32,328 bases of DNA, from positions 1 through 32,328 of IMG/VR virus record IMGVR_UViG_3300036860_000210. One strand, 5' to 3'. Of this stretch, positions 12,205 to 18,361 are shown piece after piece; position 1 is the first letter of the stretch; each line of letters starts with the position of its first letter. A model generated the notes under the pieces. That model saw nothing but the letters and a program-made list of their open reading frames with translations. It was not told the DNA's origin and ran no database searches. A program made the translations under genes and the position numbers. Source of the stretch: a virus.

Positions 12205-12760
12205 TATCGCCGTGAGACCAGAGCCGGAGAAGGACGCGGCGTCGCTGGATCCAGAGCAACTCCGGGCGCTTCTGCGCGCCGCCTTCCGGCGGGACCCACG
12301 GCGGGGCTGGACGCTGACGCTGCTCTACGCCACAGGGGCCAGGATCGGCTCCCTAGTGGCTGTCACAGCGGAGGATGTCACGCCAGCGAGCATCACGTTC
12401 CGGACCATGAAAGGGCATCGGGGAGCGCATGAGGTTCCCCTCAATCGGCTGGGGCGCATTTCAGCTTTACACTTGCTTGCCCTCAATCCAGGACCTCGGC
12501 CCACGCTGATCGGCGTGGGCAAGGGCGCGATCTGGCAGTGGGTACATCAGGCAGCGCTCGAGGGGAATGTCAGGGTCGACGGGCGGCTGGCCTGGCCACA
12601 TCTGCTCAGACACTCCGCGGGGACGGCAGCCTACGAAGCGACCAAGGACCAGCTCGGGGTGGCCGAGTTCCTCGGACACAAGGACCTCCGGCAGATCCGA
12701 AGGTATGTGGGACGCACCGACGAACGCAAGCGTAGAGTGGCCCAGGCCGTCGGCCTGTGA
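11873..12760 (+). CDS. int: Tyrosine recombinase (phage integrase)
   Basis: From GTG 11873 this has 295 residues; GTG 11882 and GTG 11927 are other possible starts. Residues 24-105 are a SAM-like core-binding domain (DIFEIVGRWEDWLAVRGRAP; ALKSFFRFAEARE). Residues 125-290 are the catalytic domain with all active-site residues: R157 (TGARIGS), K180 (MKGHRG), H243 and R246 (PHLLRHSAGT), H269 (LGHKDL) and nucleophile Y278 (RRYVG). It should integrate the phage into the host chromosome by attP x attB exchange. It lies downstream of the HTH gene, and third-position GC supports its frame from the G8 tract onward. The attP site could not be identified. Confidence 0.92.
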   Translation: MGGVPERAQKWSTSARLDVSGPDIFEIVGRWEDWLAVRGRAPETIREYRAYLLNAGALLRKDPRWFSPDDIVAVLKSYADRGPAKTNMITALKSFFRFAEARELCGNPMADIAVRPEPEKDAASLDPEQLRALLRAAFRRDPRRGWTLTLLYATGARIGSLVAVTAEDVTPASITFRTMKGHRGAHEVPLNRLGRISALHLLALNPGPRPTLIGVGKGAIWQWVHQAALEGNVRVDGRLAWPHLLRHSAGTAAYEATKDQLGVAEFLGHKDLRQIRRYVGRTDERKRRVAQAVGL

Positions 12761-12772
12761 GAGGGGGGATCC

Positions 12773-12901
12773 ATGGAGCAGAGACCGCCGAACAAAGCAC
12801 AGTTGATCGGCCAGCTCATCAGCCACCTCGGGAGCTTCATCATGCTCCTGTTTCTGCTGATCCTGTTCGGGAGCTGCGCCGTAGTCATCCTGCGGTCCTA
12901 G
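12773..12901 (+). CDS. Small single-pass membrane protein downstream of integrase
   Basis: A GAGGGGGGAT ribosome binding site precedes ATG 12773 and a 42-residue frame. The N-terminal half is polar; residues 20-39 (FIMLLFLLILFGSCAVVILR) form one transmembrane segment with a Cys. It starts 12 bases after the integrase stop, so it should be on the lysogeny transcript and expressed in the prophage. Such short lysogenic membrane proteins sometimes exclude other phages; this is inference. Confidence 0.6.
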   Translation: MEQRPPNKAQLIGQLISHLGSFIMLLFLLILFGSCAVVILRS

Positions 12902-12912
12902 GACGCGAAGAA

Positions 12913-12944
12913 GGCCCGGGATCCCTAGGTTCGGGTCCCGGGCC
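12913..12944. terminator. Bidirectional terminator hairpin between convergent operons
   Basis: GGCCCGGGA at 12913-12921 pairs with TCCCGGGCC at 12936-12944 around a short loop. It lies just after the last rightward gene and before the end of the leftward lysis cassette, so it can serve both strands. There is no U tract. Confidence 0.7.
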
Positions 12945-12959
12945 ATTGACTTCCCCGTC

Positions 12960-12984
12960 GGTCGGCGGAAGGGGGGTGCCGACC
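12960..12984. terminator. Second hairpin in convergent gap
   Basis: GGTCGGC (12960-12966) pairs with GCCGACC (12978-12984) over an 11-base G-rich loop. It is weaker than the hairpin at 12913 and may back it up for the leftward transcript. Confidence 0.5.
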
Positions 12985-13012
12985 TCACAGGCATGTTCAC
13001 GATATCACGCGC

Positions 13013-13234
13013 CTAATCACGTTCTCGACGGATGAGGCGAATGAGGAAGTGGAAACCGAGCCACAACCCGACGGCGAGGGCGAGCTCGCCGAGGCCACGC
13101 GTCACGGTCCAATCCGTCAAGGGTTGGGTGTGCGGATCCCCGTCGAGCAGGGCGATCGCCTCGGGGATGCCGAAGGCGAGGCCGACAGCGACGAAAAGCC
13201 AGATCGCCCAGTACCAATCGGTCCAACGCCTCAT
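13013..13234 (-). CDS. Two-pass membrane protein, holin-like
   Basis: This 73-residue protein has two transmembrane segments (about 7-30, YWAIWLFVAVGLAFGI; about 47-67, GLGELALAVGLWLGFHFLI) with a short loop and a basic C-terminus (RLIRRERD), a common holin layout. The ATG overlaps the nuclease stop (ATGA). It is the last gene of the lysis cassette. A second small membrane protein (13882-14088) is also a holin candidate; one may be an antiholin. Confidence 0.6.
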   Translation of the reverse strand: MRRWTDWYWAIWLFVAVGLAFGIPEAIALLDGDPHTQPLTDWTVTRGLGELALAVGLWLGFHFLIRLIRRERD

Positions 13235-13563
13235 GTCAGATACGGCACGGCCTGTCCGGCCGCAATCATCATGTCGCCCAAACTGTCGCCGGTCGGCAGG
13301 ATGATCCGGGCCAGGAACCGACCGTACTTGTCCTCCTTGGTGGCCACCAGGATGACCTGCGAACCCGGTGGGGCCAGTCCCTCGGCGTAATCCCTAGCCT
13401 CCGGCCCCCCGGCGTCGTGGAGCTCGGGAGCGTTGATGCCGTGGACCCGGACCTTCTCGCCATGGATGGTCTCGCCGGGCTTGGCCTGGCGATGAACCGT
13501 GCAGGAGTCCCCGTCGTACCAGGAATCGATCTCGGCGGGGAACTGGAAGATGAAGGCAGTCAC
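13231..13563 (-). CDS. Staphylococcal-nuclease-like (SNase) protein
   Basis: This 110-residue protein has the thermonuclease motifs: YDGDSCTV with D17/D19 for calcium, VRVHGINAPEL with R39 and E47, and DKYGRFLARI with R82. The spacing of R39, E47 and R82 matches the SNase catalytic triad (R35, E43, R87 in S. aureus), so it is probably active on DNA or RNA. There is no signal peptide. The GTG start at 13563 is close behind the HAD gene. A nuclease in a lysis cassette may degrade host nucleic acid or released DNA; the role is inferred. Confidence 0.8.
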   Translation of the reverse strand: MTAFIFQFPAEIDSWYDGDSCTVHRQAKPGETIHGEKVRVHGINAPELHDAGGPEARDYAEGLAPPGSQVILVATKEDKYGRFLARIILPTGDSLGDMMIAAGQAVPYLT

Positions 13564-13564
13564 A

Positions 13565-13885
13565 TCATTCTCCGTGCTCTGCGGCGAACTCGATATGAGG
13601 CAGGTACTCGAAGCCAGCCTGCTCAGCGGCGGCCGTGTCCCCGTTGTCGCTGACGTAGATGAACCGATCCTCGTCGGGGTGCATGGCTTTCACGGCCTCG
13701 AGGTTGGCCGCACGGTCGCCCCCGCCATTGGGAAGGACGACAGGGAAGAACGGCGGCCGAGCCGCCGACGGGCTCACGATGTAGACGTAGTCGCCTCGAT
13801 GCTGGAGCCCGATCAGATGGGCGTCGCTGATCGGGCCAGCCGAGGAGGTGAGCGTCCCGTCGACGTCGAAGGCAAAGACGGTCAT
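13565..13885 (-). CDS. HAD-superfamily phosphatase/hydrolase
   Basis: This 106-residue protein has motif I FAFDVDGTLT (nucleophile D7, acid D9), a motif II-like IVSPSA, and a motif IV-like FIYVSDNGDTAAAEQAG. It is shorter than free-living HAD enzymes and lacks a large cap domain. It could act as a small phosphatase, for example on a nucleotide or on a DNA or RNA 3' end together with the neighbouring SNase; this pairing is inference from adjacency. It overlaps the upstream holin-like gene by four bases. Confidence 0.72.
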   Translation of the reverse strand: MTVFAFDVDGTLTSSAGPISDAHLIGLQHRGDYVYIVSPSAARPPFFPVVLPNGGGDRAANLEAVKAMHPDEDRFIYVSDNGDTAAAEQAGFEYLPHIEFAAEHGE

Positions 13886-14088
13886 CGTTCCTTGAGCCAG
13901 GTCACCACGGCCGGCACCAGGCCCAACAGGACCACGACAGCACCGATTTGGGCCGCAGTGAGGTCGAGGCCGAACAGCGTCACCAGCGCCCCCACAACCA
14001 CCGACACTGTGCCTGCTGTCGTCTCCGCAGGACGTTTCCTGGCCACCTTCTTGACGACCTTCGTGGTCGCCTGAACGGGCTTGGTCAC
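13882..14088 (-). CDS. Holin-like small membrane protein
   Basis: This 68-residue protein has a basic N-terminus (TTKVVKKVARKRP), then two hydrophobic stretches (TAGTVSVVVGALVTLFGL; AAQIGAVVVLLGLVPAVV) and ends WLKER. This matches small actinophage holins. The start is GTG 14088 with AGAGGAGG upstream. It lies downstream of the endolysin and accessory lysis genes. Probably the main holin candidate. Confidence 0.62.
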   Translation of the reverse strand: MTKPVQATTKVVKKVARKRPAETTAGTVSVVVGALVTLFGLDLTAAQIGAVVVLLGLVPAVVTWLKER

Positions 14089-14101
14089 GAGTCCTCCTCT
14101 G

Positions 14102-14449
14102 CTAGCAGTTCAAGATGGAAAGCGAGTCGACGGTCTGCCTCTGCGCCACGAGATTGGTCCGGATCATCGCTGGCGAGATCCCGGGGATGCCGTTGGGGTG
14201 CTCCTCGAGGAATTGCTCCGAGGCGGCGACGCGAGCCTGGACATCGTGTCGAAAGGCACACAGTGCTCGCTGGTTGGTACTGGCGATCTGGTTGATGTAG
14301 GAGACGTCGTGGGACCGGATCGCCCAGGCTGTACCCCCGAACAGAGCCAGGACGAGGTACAGCACCACGGTCGCCCTGGCCATGCTTCTTTGAGCGCCGA
14401 GGATCTGGTTGAGCACCTTGACCGGACCGTTTTCCTCCTCAGCGTTCAT
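14102..14449 (-). CDS. Membrane protein of the lysis cassette
   Basis: ATG 14449 gives 115 residues. One transmembrane segment (about 25-45, TVVLYLVLALFGGTAWAI) separates a short N-terminus from an external helical domain with ALCAFRHDVQARVAAS, HPNGIPGIS and a final Cys. This single-TM pattern with a conserved G-I-P-G-I-S is common next to endolysin genes in actinophages. It may tune lysis timing. The first four codons overlap the upstream TM coiled-coil gene. Confidence 0.6.
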   Translation of the reverse strand: MNAEEENGPVKVLNQILGAQRSMARATVVLYLVLALFGGTAWAIRSHDVSYINQIASTNQRALCAFRHDVQARVAASEQFLEEHPNGIPGISPAMIRTNLVAQRQTVDSLSILNC

Positions 14450-14702
14450 GTCGCCGCCTCTCGTTCTCCCGCTGCTCCCTTGCCCAGAGGCGTTCACGCT
14501 CCTCGCACTCCCTAGCTCGCGTCTCGGCGGCCACCGCACGCCGCTCCGTAGCCTCCTGAACGGCACGGCTCTGCTCCCAGAGCTGCGCGGCCTCGCTCAT
14601 GTCGATCCGCCCGCTCTGTCTCCGAGCGAGTCGTAGGTAGGCCCAGGCGCCGCCGATAGCGGCCACGCCCCACGGGACCAGGAAGGGAAGCCACGTCTCC
14701 AC
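14439..14702 (-). CDS. Membrane-anchored coiled-coil protein, lysis cassette
   Basis: GTG 14702, directly after the upstream stop, gives 87 residues. An N-terminal transmembrane segment (residues 4-25, WLPFLVPWGVAAIGGAWAYL) is followed by a long, highly charged coiled coil (about 36-87, ATERRAVAAETRARECEERE). The shape resembles an i-spanin or a second holin. No o-spanin-like lipoprotein partner is obvious, so an actinophage accessory holin is more likely. Confidence 0.6.
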   Translation of the reverse strand: METWLPFLVPWGVAAIGGAWAYLRLARRQSGRIDMSEAAQLWEQSRAVQEATERRAVAAETRARECEERERLWAREQRENERRRHER

Positions 14703-15080
14703 TCATTCACACACCAATGTCTTGGAGTTCCAGATGGCGAAGTGCCCGCCGGCGCGGGTGTCGCCCTGGATGACGGCGTAGTAGGCCACGGTCCGAACAC
14801 AGGCAACCTTCAGCTGAACGCGGATGCTCCGACACCCACCGGAGTCACAGTGCCGCGCCTTCTCCTCGACGATCCGGCCGCTCCCGGCTTCGATGATGAA
14901 GCCCGTGACCAAGAGGAAGCGGTGCCTCTTGCTCACCACGTAGGTCCCGCGGGCCTTGGCGTAGCCATCGTCGATGAAGAAGCGGTGATCCCGGATCTGG
15001 GACGTGCCATGCGCCCATGCAGGAGCCGAGCCCACCAGAGCCAGGCTCAGCACGAGCGCCAGGATGTACCCGCGTCTCAC
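14703..15080 (-). CDS. Secreted protein of the lysis cassette
   Basis: GTG 15080, four bases after the endolysin stop, gives 125 residues starting with a Sec signal (RRGYILALVLSLALVGS, then APAWA-HG as cleavage site). An upstream ATG would hide the signal, so it is not preferred. The mature domain is beta-rich with four cysteines (HCDSGGCRS, VACVRT, the final C), probably two disulfides. It may act in the envelope during lysis or exclusion. Family not recognised. Confidence 0.62.
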   Translation of the reverse strand: MRRGYILALVLSLALVGSAPAWAHGTSQIRDHRFFIDDGYAKARGTYVVSKRHRFLLVTGFIIEAGSGRIVEEKARHCDSGGCRSIRVQLKVACVRTVAYYAVIQGDTRAGGHFAIWNSKTLVCE

Positions 15081-15084
15081 CTGC

Positions 15085-15507
15085 TCACCCGCTGATGAAG
15101 TACGAGTAGTGCCAGGGCTCATCCGGACGCGCCTGATGCCAGCCTTCGGCCTTCAGCGCAGCTCGCATGAGGGTTTGGTTGGGCGCCGCCGTGCTCACGT
15201 CGATGGCCAAGCCGCGGGTGTGGAGCGTTCCGTTCGGGCTCGCGTATCGGTTGGGATCCCTCCGATAGCACTCAGCCTGGAAGGCGCAGGAGCGCCATGA
15301 GCCTGTCAGCGGGATCGCCCGCCACTTCCGTCCCGTCCGCTCCCCATACCGGCGCTCCGCAGCCTTGAACGATCGCATGGCAGCGGCCTGGAGCTTGACC
15401 GGTGAGCCTCCCTCAGGAGGCTGGTCGTAGAGCTGGAGGTTCGGATAGTCGTCCTTGCAAACCCCGTTGTAGTGGATGATGCCGTACGGCGTCTTCTGGT
15501 CGGTCAT
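15085..15507 (-). CDS. M15-family peptidase endolysin (VanY/L-Ala-D-Glu type)
   Basis: This 140-residue protein starts at ATG 15507 with AGGAGG. It has the M15 zinc-peptidase motifs: SWRSCAFQAEC, TLHTRGLAIDVS with H96 and D103, and DEPWHYSY with E130 and H133 (third zinc ligand). These enzymes cut D-Ala or L-Ala-D-Glu peptide bonds of peptidoglycan. It has no signal or wall-binding repeat, so it needs a holin to reach the wall, and holin-like genes lie downstream. It opens the lysis cassette. Confidence 0.85.
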   Translation of the reverse strand: MTDQKTPYGIIHYNGVCKDDYPNLQLYDQPPEGGSPVKLQAAAMRSFKAAERRYGERTGRKWRAIPLTGSWRSCAFQAECYRRDPNRYASPNGTLHTRGLAIDVSTAAPNQTLMRAALKAEGWHQARPDEPWHYSYFISG

Positions 15508-15528
15508 ACCGTCCTCCTGTAATCAGAG

Positions 15529-15558
15529 TTGACACCCGGACCCGGACCTGCCTATCCT
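15529..15558 (+). promoter_or_regulatory. Rightward promoter of the RTX/HTH island
   Basis: TTGACA (15529-15534), 18 bases, then TATCCT (15553-15558) lie 31 bases upstream of the RTX gene start, which has a GGGAGGAGGTG ribosome binding site. The promoter lies in the gap divergent from the endolysin gene. Confidence 0.7.
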
Positions 15559-15589
15559 GTCACCAGCGATGACGGGAGGAGGTGAACAC

Positions 15590-15880
15590 ATGAAGCGATT
15601 GGTGGCAGCGATGGCCCTCGGCCTGACCCTGCTGGCGACTCCGGCCCTGGCCTCCTCGATGGGCGGGCCCGGCGACGACGTGATCTTCGGCACGCAGCAG
15701 GTCGACGACCTCTCCGGTGGTCCCGGAGCGGACCTCATCTACGGTCGGGCAGGCGACGACTACCTCTATGGAGGTCGCGGCGCGGACGAGCTGCACGGCG
15801 GGCCCGGGTTCGACATCTGCTTCGCCCAGTCGGTGGACGTGGTCTTCGGCTGTGAGGTGATCACAGGCGACCAGGGCTGA
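15590..15880 (+). CDS. Secreted RTX-type calcium-binding repeat protein
   Basis: ATG 15590 with GGAGG eight bases upstream gives 96 residues. Residues 1-21 form a Sec signal (KRLVAAMALGLTLLATPALA). The rest is a row of RTX nonapeptides (GGxGxDxUx): GGPGDDVIF, a variant, GGPGADLIY, GRAGDDYLY, GGRGADELH, GGPGFDICF. They should fold into a calcium-bound beta-roll. Two cysteines near the end may pair. It is unusual as a stand-alone phage protein: there is no toxin, protease or adhesin domain. It has its own promoter on the plus strand inside a minus-strand genome, the hallmark of a moron gene. Confidence 0.8.
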   Translation: MKRLVAAMALGLTLLATPALASSMGGPGDDVIFGTQQVDDLSGGPGADLIYGRAGDDYLYGGRGADELHGGPGFDICFAQSVDVVFGCEVITGDQG

Positions 15881-15898
15881 GGTGTAGGGTAAGCAGCG

Positions 15899-16084
15899 AT
15901 GACGCTCTACGGCATCGCCGAGATCGCACGAGCCCTCGGGGTCTCCCGGGGGCTCGTCGCTCAGTGGCACAAGCGAGGAAAGCTCCCCGAGCCCACCGCG
16001 CGCCTCGCCTCCGGCCCCGTGTGGACGGCGAGGGCGATCGAACCGTGGATCCGGCGGCAAGCGGTTAGGACAAGGCCCATCTAG
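15899..16084 (+). CDS. AlpA/excisionase-like HTH protein
   Basis: This 61-residue protein is a compact MerR/AlpA-type HTH: LYGIAEIARALGVSRGLVAQ, then WHKRGKLPEPTARL, then VWTARAIEPWI. Such proteins act as excisionases (recombination directionality factors) or small regulators. It starts 18 bases after the RTX stop on the same strand. Its stop TAG and the stop of the convergent tail gene share CTAG at 16081-16084. The distance from the integrase (3 kb) and the link with the RTX gene leave open whether it is the phage Xis or a moron regulator. Confidence 0.7.
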   Translation: MTLYGIAEIARALGVSRGLVAQWHKRGKLPEPTARLASGPVWTARAIEPWIRRQAVRTRPI

Positions 16085-16743
16085 GCATAGCGGATAAACA
16101 CAGCGGGTGGGCGGCCTGAAGTGCGGACAGCACTTGCCGGATATGTCGCAGGAAGCGCAGCGAATGTATGCGCGGTGCTGAGATAGTTACCACCGGTAGC
16201 CCCGCCAGTGCTGGGCCATCCCACGGCTGGAAAGACCGCCGACGGGTTGTTTCCGGTCGGTATGCAGTGAAATGTTCCAGTGCTTCCAGTCCCCACGACT
16301 ACCGCAGCCCAAAGAATGAAGTTCGAGCCGACGGCGGCAGATATGGTCGTAGATGCCATTCCCGTCGAACCTGTTGTCCAAGGCCCACCCTCGGCCAGGA
16401 GTGACCCGGGATAGATATTCGTTTGAGATTTGGGCGCGTAAAGGCCTGCCCGAGCATCTAGGTCACCAGTCGTGGACACCGAGACGCCGATCCGATCAAT
16501 CGTGGCTCCTCTGATCGGGAAGAATGGGACGACGTAAAGCAAATCGGTGGAGAATGATCCGCCGACAAGATCGGCACCTGTTCGAGCACCACACGGATAC
16601 CATGCCTCAAGATCCGTCGTGCCACGCTGATATGCACCAAGTGCTGGGCCAAGTGCGTTCATGTTGTCCCGGATGTGCGTGTTCATCTGCGAGGCGGTGA
16701 CAACCTCGCCCGTCACCCAAGTCCGGGGGTCGGTCCAGGCCAT
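16081..16743 (-). CDS. Tail/receptor-binding-type protein
   Basis: This 220-residue protein starts with the phage-tail pattern MAWTDPRTWVTGEVVTASQM, followed by NTHIRDNMNAL, seen at the start of many minor tail and fibre proteins. The rest is beta-rich with Gly/Thr/Ser (STTGDLDARAGLYAP, TGTFHCIPTG) and ends VFIRYA, as in C-terminal fibre or receptor-binding domains. It is the last gene of the main tail operon. Probably on the distal tail; a link to the tailspike block at the other end of the window is likely but not shown. Confidence 0.65.
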   Translation of the reverse strand: MAWTDPRTWVTGEVVTASQMNTHIRDNMNALGPALGAYQRGTTDLEAWYPCGARTGADLVGGSFSTDLLYVVPFFPIRGATIDRIGVSVSTTGDLDARAGLYAPKSQTNIYPGSLLAEGGPWTTGSTGMASTTISAAVGSNFILWAAVVVGTGSTGTFHCIPTGNNPSAVFPAVGWPSTGGATGGNYLSTAHTFAALPATYPASAVRTSGRPPAVFIRYA

Positions 16744-17156
16744 CAGGCGTCCCCGAGGCCGTGCTCGGCGTTCTCACGCTGCAGATCCGCGACGGACTCA
16801 TGCGGGAGCCAGTGCCGATTCTCCGTAGGCCGGATGATGAGCTCGTCCTCGATGGCCTCGGGGGCGGCGGGCCAGACCACGCGCATCCACTTCCCGCCGA
16901 TGGCCATATTGCCGCAGTCCGCGCAGAGAAATCGGCGGTCATCCGGCGAGGTGAACTGGGCCCCGCCGCAAAACGGGCAGTCGGCGATCCACCGGCCCTC
17001 GTTCACCCGCGCCGCCACCGTCTCTGTCGGGTCGAGCTCCATGGTGATGGGGACGAGCTTGGTGAATCGAAGGGCCCGCTCGGCGGGGGCCAGCACCTCG
17101 AGGTTCTCGCCCGAGGGCGTACGCAGGTAGTGAGACTCAGGGGTCGCGAAGCGCAC
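16743..17156 (-). CDS. Zinc-ribbon protein in tail operon
   Basis: GTG 17156 gives 137 residues. The centre holds a four-cysteine zinc ribbon (C60/C63 CPFCGG and C78/C81 CADCGN). The flanks are beta (NLEVLAPAERALRFTKL) and acidic helical (DELIIRP, SVADLQRENAEHGL). It lies between two tail genes and is coupled to the next by TGATG. Such zinc-ribbon proteins between baseplate genes occur in other siphoviruses; their role is unknown. Confidence 0.62.
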   Translation of the reverse strand: MRFATPESHYLRTPSGENLEVLAPAERALRFTKLVPITMELDPTETVAARVNEGRWIADCPFCGGAQFTSPDDRRFLCADCGNMAIGGKWMRVVWPAAPEAIEDELIIRPTENRHWLPHESVADLQRENAEHGLGDA

Positions 17157-17170
17157 AGGCGAAGTCCTTC

Positions 17171-18358
17171 TCAGTAGTAGAGGCGCGTGGTCGAATCCAG
17201 CACGCCATAGACCGAGTCGCCGAGGACCCAGTACGTAGTCACCTCATCAAGCGGCGACAGGTTCAGCGTGACCTCCCATTTGGTACCGCGACGAGCGTAG
17301 AAGTCGTGGGTGATTCCCTCGACGAAGCTGTCCTGCTCGATCGTTCCGCCGCCCACCGGGCGCTTGCGGGCCCGGAGCTTGGAATGAAGCTCGCGGTCGA
17401 GCAGCCGATCCCAGTAGTCGATCGAGGTCCCGATCAGCATCGAGGACACGCGGTTGGCCGGCGTGGCGTAGCGCGTCAGCAGGTAGTTGGCCCGATCGGC
17501 CATCTCGTTCTGATCGTCGTGGATCGTTGACAACGGCAGCGTCCGGTATGCGACGGTGTAGGCATCGCGGCTCGCAGAGTCGACCACGTCGACCGTCGTC
17601 TTGCCCGGCGCGTCGATCACGACGCGGTTCCAGAGGTTCGTGTCGGTGCGCTCGAGCGGCCCGAGGTCGACGTAGATCTTCTCGCTTCCGAGGTCGCCCC
17701 AGGTGTAGTTCGTCGTGTCGAGCGCATCGAGGACGAACTTGGTCCGGTCCTTGAATGTGACCTTGCCGTCAGCCGACATGAACAGCAGGCCGCCCTCGGT
17801 GAGCTCGACCTCCTGCAGCGCCGAGAGCGCCGAGTCCTCGTCATAGGTCTTGGCCTGCACCGTGGAGATTCCGGCGTCGATGGTCCGGTCGGCGGCGGGC
17901 CAGTTGATTCCATCGAGGATCGCCCCGATGCGCGTGCCGGATGCCTCCGCCGAGCGGACTGCGCTGTACTTGGCTAGGCTCAGGATCTTGAACGCGTCGA
18001 CGGCCTTGATCGTGACCTCGGCATCGCCAGACGGCCCCAAGCTCCAGACCTGCGGCCAGGTCTCGATGTAGCCATTGAAGATGTTGTAGGTGACGGCCGA
18101 ATACGTCGCGCGAATCCGGATCCGCTTGCCCGGCTGGACGTTGGGATAGTAGGGGCCGGTCGCCTTGTTCGAGTCGAACCGGCCGTCGCGATTGCCGAAG
18201 GACACCGACGCCTCGGCGGTCTGGATCTTGTCGAGCTCGTGATTGCGGCCGCGGCGAACGTGCCACTCCCGAACGTAGGCGGTCACGTCGGTCCACGTCG
18301 GCGTGGATCCGGGGTTGGTCGAGAACGCGATCTCGATCGAGATGGTGGGCAGTGCCAT
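17171..18358 (-). CDS. Minor tail / baseplate protein after tape measure
   Basis: This 395-residue protein directly follows the tape measure, the usual place of the distal tail or tail-hub proteins. The N-terminal 110 residues (PTWTDVTAYVREWHVRRGR, ASVSFGNRDGRFD, GKRIRIRATY) have the beta pattern of tail-hub N-terminal domains, including a D-x-T-x-Y-V-R start found in actinophage minor tail proteins. The middle contains AVDAFKIL and a helical stretch; the C-terminus is beta-rich. Likely hub or adhesin carrier. No catalytic motif is seen. Confidence 0.72.
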   Translation of the reverse strand: MALPTISIEIAFSTNPGSTPTWTDVTAYVREWHVRRGRNHELDKIQTAEASVSFGNRDGRFDSNKATGPYYPNVQPGKRIRIRATYSAVTYNIFNGYIETWPQVWSLGPSGDAEVTIKAVDAFKILSLAKYSAVRSAEASGTRIGAILDGINWPAADRTIDAGISTVQAKTYDEDSALSALQEVELTEGGLLFMSADGKVTFKDRTKFVLDALDTTNYTWGDLGSEKIYVDLGPLERTDTNLWNRVVIDAPGKTTVDVVDSASRDAYTVAYRTLPLSTIHDDQNEMADRANYLLTRYATPANRVSSMLIGTSIDYWDRLLDRELHSKLRARKRPVGGGTIEQDSFVEGITHDFYARRGTKWEVTLNLSPLDEVTTYWVLGDSVYGVLDSTTRLYY

Positions 18359-18361
18359 GGG

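Noticed and set aside
12913-12944. The CCTAGGTTCGGGTCC part as a tRNA T-arm and so an attP core.
   Set aside because: The loop lacks the conserved A58 and the 5-bp stem does not pair; the same bases form a better terminator hairpin.
14439-15080. The membrane coiled-coil protein and the secreted protein as an Rz/Rz1 spanin pair.
   Set aside because: The genes are not nested, the secreted one has no lipobox cysteine after its signal, and other evidence suggests a host without an outer membrane.
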